Shown piece after piece: positions 13,601 through 35,500 of a stretch of DNA of 64,000 nucleotides. The notes beneath the pieces are model-generated. The model made no database searches. It was not told the DNA's origin and worked only from the letters and a program-made list of their open reading frames with translations. Both the position numbers and the translations under genes were made by a program. This DNA comes from Antedon mediterranea. Taxonomy: Eukaryota > Echinodermata > Crinoidea > Comatulida > Antedonidae. The DNA is taken from contig NC_092670.1 of assembly GCF_964355755.1 (NCBI RefSeq), positions 21,823,201 to 21,887,200 of the forward strand, in the 5' to 3' direction. Each line of letters opens with the position of its first letter. The stretch's first letter is position 1.

Positions 13601-15122
13601 TATATAAAACTTGTTTCTAAATATAAAACTCGCCCTAAATATTAAAACTCGTCCTAAATATTAAAAACAGATGGCTTGCAGAAACCATTTCCATAACCTA
13701 TTAAATTAACATCTATGCCTACATAGCGCCCGCTATAATTCCCGTACCTTTAGTGTTTAGAAGTATGGATACGGTACCGTAACTTTAGAAAAATACTCTG
13801 ATAAAAAAAATAATCTTTACAAACAGATTAACTCTGAAGGTCAAAGGGTCACAAACAATGGATTAGAAATCATGCCAAGTTAAAGTACTGTATTAGTAAA
13901 CATATTTTTATGTATTGTAAAAAAATCACAATACATTATACTGCACAGGTCACCCATACTGGAGAAGAATGCTTGCACCAGTATGTGTATTATTTTAAAG
14001 AGTAAATTAAAAAATATTTAATACAACTGAAACTTTACTGATTACTGGTATGAACAATGGGTAAGAGGTTAAAGGTTTAAATTAACACTTAAACAGGATA
14101 CATGTTTATAAGGTTTTATTAATTTAATTAAGTAGATTGAAAATATGTTATTGTTCATGTTACTATATTAATGACAACAACATGAAAGGTATGGTGACAA
14201 AAAAGCTTGGCAATTGATTTGGAGGAAAATGAAGCAATGCAAAATGTACCTGTACAGGATTGAGAAGAGAACGAAATGTTCGTAAGATCAGTTCCCCTTC
14301 CTGGTTTCCACTTTTCCTGTTTGCTAATATTACAAGTGGATTCCACTCACGAAATAACGGTGGGTCAACTATTTCACTCGCACTCCAATGGCGCCGACCT
14401 CTCCAGCCAACCAAATCAAGGCGCAAACAGTTTGGTGGTATTACACTATTACTAAACTTTCCAAAATCGCAATTGTCATACTTTATTTTTTCGCATTCAT
14501 CATGTATAGTCCGTTGACACCACGTACAACGAAGGCCACACAGACGTGGCTCCGCTCCACAGAGTTTTTTACAAACCTCACAGTAACTACTAGCAGGAAG
14601 ATTACCACGAACCCATTGGTGTTTAAACATTGCGTTATTCCCACGATGTTGAATTCCATAATGCTTGCTTCTATTTGGTAAACAAGAATGTAATTTACAA
14701 GGAAAGACTCGGTTCGCGACTTGTACACAAGTATCATCCGCACAAATCCCGCAGGAATCACAATACCCACCATGCATGATGCTGCTTTCACATACCGTAC
14801 AATAAGTCGTCCGCGTAAATGCTTCTAGCATCACCCATCTGTGACCTCTTGTTACGTCAAACACAGGCAGGTCTACTTTCTTTCGTAAAACAAAACGATA
14901 CCGTTTTGAAAATTTCGACCACAGGTAAATTAATATGAGGAATATAATAACAATAATTATTATTTGAAAAGCGTCTCCTCGCCATTGTAATATACTACTA
15001 CTCATGCTTGAGGATCGTTTAGTTGATGTGCCAGTACCAGTCGGGTTTTGAGATGTATCCAGCCCTGATAACCTGGGCAATGCGCTGTTATTCATCACTG
15101 AAAAAAAAGACTCAAATGACAT
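7481..15122 (-). CDS. DGKE: diacylglycerol kinase epsilon, complete eight-exon gene
   Basis: Phosphorylates diacylglycerol to phosphatidic acid at membranes; the epsilon isozyme prefers arachidonoyl substrates and serves phosphatidylinositol recycling (family knowledge). Exons on the minus strand: 15122-14250, 11838-11695, 10744-10602, 10248-10194, 10098-9913, 9659-9532, 8122-8011, 7603-7481. Together they give 1764 nt, 587 aa plus stop; human DGKE is 567 aa. Visible parts are a hydrophobic helix at residues 53-69, an atypical C1 at 94-142, a second C1 at 168-218, the catalytic domain from about 261 with GGDGT at 321-325 and LPLGTGNDL at 347-355, and the accessory domain from MNNYFSVG at 409. 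All junctions are GT-AG and phases agree throughout. There is no EF-hand or PH domain, as expected for type III DGK. The start could instead be the second Met (residue 10). The gene diverges from FOXK. Confidence 0.97.
8011..8122 (-). CDS. DGKE: DGKE exon 7
   Basis: 112 nt, acceptor TATGTAG|TCAT and donor AAAG|GTAAAA. It encodes [18 protein letters not shown] and continues to RLGQAKTVK. The acceptor lies only 18 nt from the first copy of the 70-bp array, so its branch point and pyrimidine tract must lie largely within repeat sequence. Confidence 0.95.
8141..9470. repeat. 70-bp minisatellite, 19 copies, in DGKE intron 6
   Basis: Nineteen copies of exactly 70 bp with no indels and only scattered substitutions, each beginning ATCATATTGAATGTTGTACC. 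The copies starting at 8631/8701 and at 8911/8981 share the same two linked variants, acgTtacc followed by ttaatGAtat. That implies a 280-bp (four-unit) duplication inside the array. Confidence 0.98.
9532..9659 (-). CDS. DGKE: DGKE exon 6
   Basis: 128 nt, acceptor AATTTAG|TTGG and donor GCTAG|GTATG. It encodes the accessory-domain core [19 protein letters not shown]. The 70-bp minisatellite follows in the next intron. Confidence 0.95.
9913..10098 (-). CDS. DGKE: DGKE exon 5
   Basis: 62 codons, phase 0 at both ends. It begins [20 protein letters not shown], the conserved start of the DGK accessory domain, and includes [12 protein letters not shown]. Confidence 0.96.
10194..10248 (-). CDS. DGKE: DGKE exon 4
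   Basis: 55 nt, acceptor TATCAG|GTGG and donor AAG|GTAGG. It completes the split Arg codon and encodes [18 protein letters not shown], which links the catalytic and accessory subdomains. It is too short to show as a long open frame but fits both neighbouring phases. Confidence 0.93.
10602..10744 (-). CDS. DGKE: DGKE exon 3
   Basis: 143 nt, acceptor TTTTACAG|ACACG and donor GACAG|GTAAG. It encodes [19 protein letters not shown] and the following helix, a signature of the DAGK catalytic domain. The first 18 nt or so and the acceptor recur in the tandem array just upstream in the intron (10803-11344). Confidence 0.96.
10727..11344. repeat. 76-78-bp tandem array containing DGKE exon 3 start
   Basis: Seven full copies (starts 10803, 10879, 10957, 11033, 11109, 11185, 11263) plus a truncated one at 11341 repeat the block GGCTACCTTTGGTCATGTCT and its flank. 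The copy at 10727 is the real exon 3 start with its acceptor. On the minus strand each repeat reads TTAATTT(G/T)ACAG|ACATGACCAAAGG, so each carries a copied acceptor AG and the first exon bases. Confidence 0.96.
11345..11560 (-). mobile_element. tRNA-derived SINE-like element
   Basis: On the minus strand 11551-11480 carries an A-box-like TGGCTTGGTGG and, about 35 nt on, a B-box-like GGGTTTAAGTCC, the layout of a tRNA-derived SINE head. A GGAGTGGA(A/G)TTGT motif lies at both sides. The outer limits are uncertain. A related GGGAGTGGAGTTG fragment is seen near 58960. Confidence 0.6.
11695..11838 (-). CDS. DGKE: DGKE exon 2
   Basis: 48 codons, phase 0 at both ends, acceptor TTTCAG|GTG and donor CAG|GTACTG. 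It carries the ATP-binding glycine motif [12 protein letters not shown] of the DAGKc domain. Confidence 0.96.
11966..13508. mobile_element. 1.54-kb TTAA-flanked DNA transposon, non-autonomous
   Basis: Terminal inverted repeats AGGGGGGTTCCGGGTTTAAA and (inverted) AGGGGGATTCTGGGTTTAAA bound the element. TTAA is present on both sides (11962-11965 and 13509-13512), as for piggyBac or Kolobok elements. No convincing transposase frame is present. It lies in DGKE intron 1, and its middle is more GC-rich than the surroundings. Confidence 0.8.
13513..14249. other. remainder of DGKE intron 1, no feature seen
   Basis: AT-rich intron sequence between the TTAA element and the exon 1 donor. No coding frame or structured repeat was recognised. 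Confidence 0.6.
14250..15122 (-). CDS. DGKE: DGKE exon 1 (first coding exon)
   Basis: 291 codons, ending in phase 0 at CAG|GTACAT. It encodes a Ser/Thr-rich N-terminus, one hydrophobic membrane helix (residues 53-69) followed by basic residues, both C1 zinc domains, and the start of the kinase domain ([12 protein letters not shown]). In the first C1 the usual final zinc-ligand pattern is altered (CADDTC), as in other DGKE proteins. The second C1 ends HDEC...CDFG. Confidence 0.96.
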
Positions 15123-25770
<10,648 letters not shown>

Positions 25771-28227
25771 GCAACGAAAGAAGCATGTGATTGAATAGGG
25801 AAGAAAGAGGAAAACCTCTACAGCAACGTGCGTGTTGTAGTGTATAGTTCCCGCGTCTTGCTTTATGTCATCTACCACCCTTAAATTAATCTAGGCCGGC
25901 GGCACGTTAACTCGCTACTGACTAAAATTTGGCTGAAATACAAGGTTACAAGGCGTGTACGAACAAAAACGTCTTGTGATGTGATTTAATTTAATCTTGT
26001 GGTAATCAATACACATTGTACAATTTGTCCATTGAAATACAAACTTCAAGATTTTATGGTGATCTTGATTTAAAACGTTTGAATTTAATTTTCTTTTCGT
26101 TTATGAAGTGGTTTATGCGTTATAGCTGTTGAAAATTCAAAATATACACTGGGAGGTACATCAAATTAAAGTCATGTAAGCTCAAATAGTAATCCATCGG
26201 AAAAAAAGTCATCGCTCATTGCTTGCTATAATATTGATTTCAAATGCAAACCTATGTAAATTTATTAAAGTACCGTATCTATTATAAATATTGCCCTCTT
26301 TAGTATTAAACTCTGTAGTTGCCTCTTTGGTATTACACTCTCTAGTTCCCTTTGTGGTATAACTCTTGCGCTTTTTGTAGTACGACTTTCTCTAGCAGCT
26401 GGTAATTTGCTGACAATTGTAACCAAATTTTGATGAATTTTGAAGTAATTAAGGTGAAATATATACTAATTTAAATAGTATATTTATGTAAATGTATGAT
26501 GGTGGTCTAAATTATCCCGTTTTAAATGTTTTGTTTAGGTGATTTTGTTGAAACATCAGCTTGGGTATTTATATACTGTTACATTAGTTGCGACAATTTT
26601 TATTTCTGATTATCATAAAGATTGGATAGTCTACAAAACGCTTGTGTTCTACATTCCGAGCAATACAAAGAATTTAATTTGATACTGATTTCTATTCTAA
26701 AAGAAACAAGGTCAGGATGTTTTTATAAGGGAAAATACAATTTACAAAGCATAGCTTTGGGATGAGTGAAATGATTTTGGATGGCAAGTCTTTCTTTTTT
26801 TTAAATAAACTTGCATACTATATAAAAAAAATATGAATATCCAGTATATTAGGGGTGTTTTTTTTTAAAGAAGCTAGTTAGCTATAGTAAGCACATTGCA
26901 GAATATTTTGTTCCCAGTCAACTGTGTTATGGTGCATGTTGGATTGATGTAACTAGGTCATAATGAAAGTAAATATTGTATGCCTAACAAGTGACATACA
27001 AATCATGTTGGTATCATACTGTAAACACGTGTTCTACTGCAGGTAACTGCAGTAACTAGATTTTGTTTACTCTTTTAATCATCACACTGTTTATTGCAGT
27101 GACTGACCAGTATAATTCTACATTGAAACAACATCATAAAGTTGCAGTAATAAAATGCAATTACTGCAGTAAATGTAGTAAAATAATTTGACATGAACCC
27201 ATAGTTAAATGTATAAATTATTTAAAGAGGTGTTAAATTTGTTTACGACTTCTGTGGTTTTTTTTTATATTGGTTGTTTTATATTGTTTTGCTAGGGAGG
27301 TGAGTTTATAGTATTACTAACACATATTATATAAAATATACATTAGACCCAGATGAATAATTTGTCTGGAATAAATCCAAATGTAAACAATAAGAAAGCA
27401 AGTAATCTTTACAAATCAATCCGACTGAAATCCTTTCAAAATATTTATTAATAATACTTTACTTTTTGTAACTTAATTGAATCCTGATTTAAAAATCAAT
27501 ATATAATCTTGTTTTGGTACCTGAAAATGAAATAAACGATCTTCAACAGTTTTTTTTTCTCATCGTAATGGTGAATCAGATGATTTAATTTACAAATATT
27601 TTACTGCCACTATGTGGCTGCATTGTAATTTTAAAATTAGTTTAAAAAACAATTTTAAAAAAATTGTGGAATCAAATGAGTTTGAAAATTATAATTTTTT
27701 ATATAATATTAAAATTCTATTGGATGGATTTGTTTTTCTTTTTTAAAGAATGTGCTATGGTACTTTTTGTCTGGGATGTTTGAAAATTGTTAAATATGAT
27801 TTTAGAAAAGGAAAATGTTAATAATGTATAGAGTATTAATACCCTTTGTACCATTTGCCTCCCAATTTAATAGTAAACTGGTCTCTGTTTTGATTTATTT
27901 TGTTCCCTTCCTGTTTTCTATATATTTTTTAAAGAAACGAAAGAAAATAATTACTTGTGATTTTCATACCTAATGCCAGGTTTCTGTAAGGTAACAAATG
28001 TTCACCTCAAACAACAATTGATTCGAAAATAGTACATATTAATGATGTATGTATTTTAAACAATGAATGTAAATTTGAAAATGGTAATGTTGCAATTTGG
28101 GTTGTGCAGCCGCCGTTAAATTGGGGTACTTCTTCAATGACTTACTGTTAATCCTTACTGATATAGGAATATTAACTAGTGTGATTATGGACCTATTAAA
28201 TTTACTCTTATGACCTTAACTATGTTT
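25771..28227 (+). other. FOXK 3' flank and probable 3' UTR
   Basis: AT-rich sequence without coding frames. An AATAAA at 26804-26809 is one plausible poly(A) signal about 1.03 kb after the stop; others occur later. The cleavage site is not determinable here. Confidence 0.5.
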
Positions 28228-28357
28228 GTTTCCCACAAGGACACAACGCAATGACTTGTGACGTACCGCAAGTAACGGTTTGAATAATCCATTGCTTGTG
28301 ATTTGTCAAGTCACTTGCATTGCGCGACGTTTTTTCGTTGCGTCCTAGTGGGAACCA
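28228..28357. mobile_element. MITE with imperfect inverted ends
   Basis: The left end TTTCCCACAAGGACACAACG pairs with the right end, whose inverse reads GGTTCCCACTAGGACGCAACG without its first base. The interior also folds (CAATGACTTGTGACG against CAAGTCACTTGCATTG). It has no frame. The superfamily is not assigned. Confidence 0.6.
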
Positions 28358-31300
28358 ATCTTCGTACGCCATTCTTTTATTACCGTAGGAGGCATCTCGT
28401 TATAAAAGTGTTACACAACAAATGTAAACGATTAGAGAGTGTAATACAATAATACAAAGTGTAGTATTGTAATATGAATTAAAGTGAATTAAATCGAAAA
28501 GGGACAATTTTGAAATATTTACACCCTTGTAGGCCTAAAGTCAGTGGACAATATTTTATTAAAAAATTAAAATATAATTTTTAAAATTTTATGTTAAAGG
28601 TAACTAATTGTTATTACAATTGTAAAGTTCAATCCCCAGTTGTTGCCATTTATCCTCGCATTCAATTGTACAAAGTGTACTAAATGCATGGATGTTTCTT
28701 CTGTGGTTTTGACCCAGCCACCGCCCGCACCTTATTAATGGTTTACAATAGAAGGTTGTCTATTTTAAATGGAGGGAAACTATAAATATAGTTGTAGAAC
28801 TATGCTATTGAGGCTTATTGGTTTAAATTTATTTGTGTTTATAAATTTATTTTGGTATTATTCTTCTTAATCCAGTGTTTTGTATACTAATGCAACTTTG
28901 AGATGATTTATTGTTGTATAAAGATAAAAATAATGAAACAACCAAATCTTGCAGTCACCATTATTAATATTAAATGGACATTATAACCTTGTATAGTTGT
29001 TGTATACATTCCTTTCGTTAAAGATTGAGGGATTTAAAGATGTTTTAGCAAAATATAGACTTTAAACTTTTTATGTCATAATATTGCTATATATCCATAT
29101 ATATTGCGTTATCATGTTATAGTGCCATAGTAATCAGTTATCAATAATGAACTTGTTTAAAAAGAAAAGTAATTGCACAAGGATTTTTAAAATCGATATT
29201 TTGGCGATTTTTTAGGAAAAAAATCCATGTACTGTATATAGTACAGAAAATTGGCAAAATTTGGACTCTTTAATTAGTTATTATGCATGCGCGTAATAAA
29301 AAAATGGGCAAATTTCGACCCTTTAATTTTTTAACATAACTAGTTCCTATGGCTCTATAAGATGATGATAACACAATATATACGCATATATGGCAATATT
29401 ATCACATAATTATTGAATTTTAAAAAGTGGATATTTTGGCCATTTTTCGAAAAAATTCCTGCCCTGTCATGAAAGAACGACTCAACTGACACATTTTTCA
29501 AAAATCACTTTTTTAGCATTTTGGACTATTTAGGGAATGATGCACCTTGTGATATTAAAAATTTTAACTAGAAATATGAAATTCAAAAATCAAAATACCA
29601 CTCAATTATAAGTGTGTGTTACCAGGGAGTTGTACAACTCCCTGGTGTTACTATTGTCACCAAAGACTAACTCAACTACAAATGCCATGAAAGACTCACT
29701 CAATTGACATATTAACACCTATTATGTCATAGGAAACCCATTCAAGTGCACAACAATGGTGTTAATTGCACAGCAAGCTGTGTAATGTTGTTGTTTTAAA
29801 CATAAAATAATTTGGTACTGCCCTACGAATAATTGTCAATAATTATTTTATTCAATACTCACATAAACTTGTTTAGTTATTAATTTTATTTCTGGAATAT
29901 TTAGAGAGAGACTATGTGAACACCGTAATGATATTATTATTGAATATTCTCCCTCTTAAATTAATACTTAAAACTTAAGTAAAAATACAAGAACCAATTT
30001 TATCGAAAAATAAAAAGGTCGAAAATTGGTCAAATATGGTTATGATAACTGACATGCGCAGAACCCATTATTCAACTCTGCGCATGTTTATTATGCAATA
30101 GTAACCATTTATGTCAAAAAATAAAAGGGTCGAAAATCGGCCATTTTACGAAAATTTCCCTGCGCAAAGGGTACAGCTCAATCTTCTCACTCGAAACGGT
30201 AAAGAACGCAAAAATAAATGGACAAGAAATGGACAGAGCCATGTGGGGTCATTAAAACTGAATTGGACTGGGTCATTAGATAATGAGGAAACTAGACAAT
30301 TGGCCAATGGGACCCAAGAATCTAGGAGGTTGTTTTGAATACCGGCATACTAAAAACTGTCAATTTTAGGGGTTTATCACATGATCGATGTATTAAATGA
30401 ATAAAAATATTAAATAATAGAATAATAAGACTTAAATTTTTTGTTAAAAGTTGAGAAAGTCGACATTTTTTTTATCCAATTTTCGAAAAATCCTTGTACT
30501 ACAGTACATGAATTTTGTTTTTTAAAACACGGTAAATTCGACTACAATATGTATGTTGTATTAATTGTTAGTTCTTTTAATATGACGAGACGTTTTTTGT
30601 TGTGTTTTTAGGGTGTGAACAATTGTCAATCAAAATTGTATATATATGTTAAATACTATGTAACTATTTAAAAAACCCACCCTGACTTCTGATTGGCCAA
30701 CCATATTCCAAGTAGTTTGATAAGTTAGCCTTTTTCAAAAATTTAGACAAAATTACCGTTAACTTTGTCTGGGGCTTTTTTTCTAGGCCACATGGTATCA
30801 TAGGATATGTGTAACTGTAAGAGGAGTAACTGAAGGTTACTGGATAATAACCTCTATAGTATGAGTTATTATCAAAATATATTATTAGAATTGGTGGAAT
30901 GAATTATTTGATTCACATCAAAATGAATTGTAGTGGAATTGCTCTTGAAATAAATATAAAATAGTTGAGAATTTACACTACTAAGGAAATAGTCTTGACA
31001 AGAATATAGAATTCACCATTTAATGTACACTCAACTGCAAAAGTTTCCCCTCTGCTTTTTTTGTAAGGGCTTGGGACCTTCAAATACAAAGTGCAATGAA
31101 TGGTATAATGTAAATTATAATGTAATAATTAAAACTGAATGTAATTTATAAAAATTACAAAATAATTTACAACATTAATCATTGCTCTTTGGATTTGGCA
31201 GCATTAAAAACTTTTTTTTTTTTATTATTATTATTAACTTTACTGCACATTCAGAATACCATTAGATATGGTGGCCCAATGGCCAAATTGCATAAAATAC

Positions 31301-31402
31301 AAATATTTTGTAAAAAGTGAATATAAAATCACAGAACAAATAAAAATTGAAGATATACGAAACAGTATAAAAACTATCCATGGCTACAACAATCATTTGG
31401 AA
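28358..31402. other. intergenic region with decayed satellite relatives
   Basis: It holds diverged copies of the hairpin satellite (about 29160-29480 and 29990-30175), a perfect 26-bp palindrome at 29621-29646, and AT-rich unique sequence. The open frame at 30111-30338 is repeat-derived and not counted as a gene. Confidence 0.6.
29621..29646. repeat. perfect 26-bp palindrome
   Basis: ACCAGGGAGTTGT followed directly by its exact reverse complement, centred on GTAC. A related GAGTTGTACAACTC core is present near 38915. Confidence 0.9.
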
Positions 31403-31913
31403 TCATTCTTTTTGCTGCTTTTTTTTCCTCTCTTGACGAAGGCGACGGATGGCAACCATAGCCGATTTCCATTCTTTAAAAGTCACATCAGATGTTGCAG
31501 CACAATACCAATTTCCATAGTACTGAGTGTGGTTCTTATTTAATCTTGGTTGCTTACACTTTGAGCACACAATCGCAGACGTTCTTGGTTTGTATATTTT
31601 GATCGGTTTCCCTTCCGATATGTCTTTAGCCACTCGTTTTCTGTACAAGAGGGTAGTTCTAGGAATACGAGTACTGCTAGCCTCAGGGACTGATGGTGGT
31701 GGTTTTGCTATCTCGCCAGGAACTGGGATCGACGGTCTGTTTCCTAGAGTCGCTAGGCCGGAAGTGTTTTTCGGTAGGACAAATGTGAAAGATGGAGCGC
31801 TTGTATGAACGTTTAGCACCGCTGGCTTGGTTAAAGGTTCAAGTTTGGGTATTGTTGCTGAGATGCCAGATTCCAACACTTGCCGCTCTTGCTTCTTTGA
31901 CGTTCTGTTGTAC
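31403..31913 (-). CDS. unknown gene, last exon
   Basis: 511 nt, acceptor TTTCAACAG|GTAC, with a stop codon at the left end. Carries the CCHC-type motif and a basic C-terminal tail (RRLRQERKKKQQKE). Confidence 0.75.
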
Positions 31914-32517
31914 CTGTTGAAAATAAATCAAACACAGTATTTATAAACTTTAATGTATTTACTGTAGCGTAAAATAACAATCAATAACAAGTAAAAACTC
32001 ACCACTGGATGAGTGTCGTACGATTTATCTCCATCAACTGAAGCTTAGCAAACAACATCAGGTGTCCATTCGATAGCACTTTCCGACGAATGTTCTTGTA
32101 GCCTTTGGTAATGAGCGGCCAGCGCTGGAAACGTTTACCTTCGATAGATACGGTAGATGGATACGCTTCACATAGTTTTGTAATAATGCACTCCATATAT
32201 CGATTGCAGTCCGGCCACTGAGCTGGCCCGGTGTTCTGACCTAAGAAGCATCTTTTTAAAAAAAAACAAAGAAACAAGTTAGATTTAAGACACATCATGC
32301 AACAAAGTAAAAAACGCTGGAAACTGCCTTACCGTCGAGTGCTTTCGACACCAGGTATTACGGAAGTAGTTTTACTTTTCTTGAACCTGCCTTTCGTCAG
32401 GTAATCTTGATGCCGTGCTTTGCGCTTAATGGTTTTGTCATAAGCATCCAGGTTGTTCCACAACTTTGCGACATGTTCAGCATGACTTTGACTTATCACT
32501 CCACTGTCTTCCTTAAA
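31403..32517 (-). CDS. incomplete three-exon gene of unrecognised family with CCHC-type C-terminus
   Basis: Exons 32517-32333, 32251-32003 and 31913-31403 join in frame, and the last ends in a stop codon. Upstream exons were not found, so the start is missing. The visible 314 or so residues include WNNLDAYDKTIKRKARH, CFLGQNTGPAQWPDCNRY, a Ser/Pro-rich linker and near the end C-x2-C-x8-H-x8-C (CSKCKQPRLNKNH...YC), followed by a basic Lys/Arg tail. I recall similar uncharacterised proteins from several marine invertebrates, but no function is known to me. It could be a host gene or a transposon-derived one. A stop lies just upstream of the first exon in frame, and the hairpin satellite begins exactly there. 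Confidence 0.7.
32003..32251 (-). CDS. unknown gene, middle exon
   Basis: 249 nt, acceptor TTTAAAAAG|ATGC and donor CCAGTG|GTGAGT. The split codons on both sides are consistent (CG|A Arg, TG|G Trp). It encodes FLGQNTGPAQWPDC through MEINRTTLIQW. Confidence 0.7.
32333..32517 (-). CDS. unknown gene, outermost visible exon
   Basis: 185 nt, donor CGACG|GTAAGG. The acceptor TTTTTTGACAG straddles the edge of the satellite, whose unit contributes the pyrimidine tract. Encodes FKEDSGVISQSHAEHV and the basic segment IKRKARHQDYLTKGRFKK. Confidence 0.65.
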
Positions 32518-32518
32518 C

Positions 32519-35500
32519 TGTCAAAAAATAAAAGGGTCGGAAATCGGCCATGTTTCGAAAATTTCCCTGTACTATAGTACAGTACAGGGATTTTTCAAAA
32601 AATGGCAAATTTTCGACCTTTTTATTTTTCGATAAAACTGGTTACTATAGCACAATTGACATGCGCAGAATCCATTATTCGACTCTGCGCATGTTTATTA
32701 TGCAATAGTAACCATTTACGTCAAAAAATAAAAGGGTCGAAAATCGGCCATGTTTCGAAAATTTCCCTGTACTATATATAGTACAGGGATTTTTCAAAAA
32801 AATTGCCAATTTTCGACCTTTTTATTTTTCGATAAAACTGGTTACTATAGCACAATTGACATGCGCAGAACTCATTATTCGCCTCTGCGCATGTTTATTA
32901 TGCTATAGTAACCATTTATATCAAATATCGTCATGATAGCACAACTGACATGCGCAGAACACATTATTCGACTCTGCGAATGTTTATTATGCTATAGTAA
33001 CCATTTATGTCAAATATGGTTATGATAGCACAACTGACATGCGCAGAACCCATTATTCGCCTCTGCGCATGTTTATTATGCTATAGTAACCATTTATGTC
33101 AAATATGGTTATGATAGCACAACTGACATGCGCAGAACCCATTATTCAACTCTGCGCATGTTTATTATGCAATAGTTACCATTTATGTCAAAAAATAAAA
33201 GGGTCGAAAATCGGCCATTTACGAAAATTTCCCTGTACTATAGTACAGGGATTTTTAAAAAAATTGCAAATTTTCGACCTTTTTATTTTTTGATAAAACT
33301 GGTTACTATAGCACAATTGACATGCGCAGAATCCATTATTCGACTCTGCGCATGTTTATTATGCAATAGTAACCACTTATGTCAAATATGGTTATGATAG
33401 CACAACTGACATGCGCAGAACCCATTATTCAACTCTGCGCATGTTTATTATGCAATAGTAACCATTTATGTCAAAAAATAAAACGGTCGAAAATCGGCCA
33501 TTTTACGAAAATTTCCCTGTACTATAGTACAGGGATTTTTCAAAAAATGGCAAATTTTCGATCTTTTTATTTTTCGATAAAACTGGTTACTATAGCACAA
33601 TTGACATGCGCAGAATCCATTATTCGACTCTGCGCATGTTTATTATGCAATAGTAACCATTTACGTCAAAAAATAAAAGGGTCGAAAATCGGCCATGTTT
33701 CGAAAATTTCCCTGTACTATATATAGTACAGGGATTTTTAAAAAAAATTGCCAATTTTCGACCTTTTTATTTTTCGATAAAACTGGTTACTATAGCACAA
33801 TTGACATGCGCAGAACCCATTATTCGCCTCTGCGCATGTTTATTAGGCTATAATAACCATTTATGTCAAATATGGTTATGATAGCACAACTGACATGCGC
33901 AGAACACATTATTCGACTCTGCGCATGTTTATTATGCTATAGTAACCATTTATGTCAAATATGGTTATGATAGCACAACTGACATGCGCAGAACCCATTA
34001 TTCAACTCTGCGCATGTTTATTATGCAATAGTTACCATTTATGTCAAAAAATAAAAGGGTCGAAAATCGGCCATGTTTCGAAAATTTCCCTGTACTATAT
34101 ATAGTACAGGGATTTTTCAAAAAAATTGCCAATTTTCGACCTTTTTATTTTTCGATAAAACTGGTTACTATAGCACAATTGACATGCGCAGAACCCATTA
34201 TTCGCCTCTGCGCATGTTTATTATGCTATAGTAACCATTTATGTCAAATATCGTCATGATAGCACAACTGACATGCGCAGAACACATTATTCGACTCTGC
34301 GAATGTTTATTATGCTATAGTAACCATTTATGTCAAATATGGTTATGATAGCACAACTGACATGCGCAGAACCCATTATTCGCCTCTGCGCATGTTTATT
34401 ATGCTATAGTAACCATTTATGTCAAATATGGTTATGATAGCACAACTGACATGCGCAGAACCCATTATTCAACTCTGCGCATGTTTATTATGCAATAGTT
34501 ACCATTTATGTCAAAAAATAAAAGGGTCGAAAATCGGCCATTTACGAAAATTTCCCTGTACTATAGTACAGGGATTTTTAAAAAAATTGCAAATTTTCGA
34601 CCTTTTTATTTTTTGATAAAACTGGTTACTATAGCACAATTGAAATGCGCAGAACCCATTATTCGGATCTGCATATGTTTATTATGCTATAGTAACCATT
34701 TATGTCAAATATGGTTATGATAGCACAACTGACATGCGCATGAGAACCCATTATTCAACTCTGTGCATATTTATTATGCAATAGTAACCATTTATGTCAA
34801 AAAATAAAAGGGTCGAAAATCGGCCATTTTTCTAAAATTTCCCTGTACTTTAGTACAGGGATTTTTCAAAAAATGGCAAATTTTCGACCTTTTTATTTTT
34901 CGATAAAACTGGTTACTCATAGCACAATTGACATGCGCAGAATCCATTATTCGACTCTGCGCATGTTTATTATGCAATAGTTACCATTTACGTCAAAAAA
35001 TAAAAGGGTTGAAAATCGGCCATGTTTCGAAAATTTCCCTGTACTATATATAGTACAGGGATTTTTCAAAAAAATTGCCAATTTTCGACCTTTTTATTTT
35101 TCGATAAAACTGGTTACTATAGCACAATTGACATGCGCAGAACCCATTATTCGCCTCTGCGAATGTTTATTATGCTATAGTAACCATTTATGTCAAATAT
35201 GGTTATGATAGCACAACTGACATGCGCAGAACCCATTATTCGCCTCTGCGCATGTTTATTATGCTATAGTAACCATTTATGTCAAATATGGTTATGATAG
35301 CACAACTGACATGCGCATGTTTATTATGCAATAGTAACCATTTATGTCAAAAAATAAAAGGGTCGAAAATCGGCCATTTTTCGAAAATTTCCCTGTACTA
35401 TAGTACTGTACAGGGATTTTTCGAAAAATGGCAAATTTTCGACCTTTTTATTTTTCGATAAAACTGGTTACTATAGCAGAATTGAAATGCGCAGAACCCA

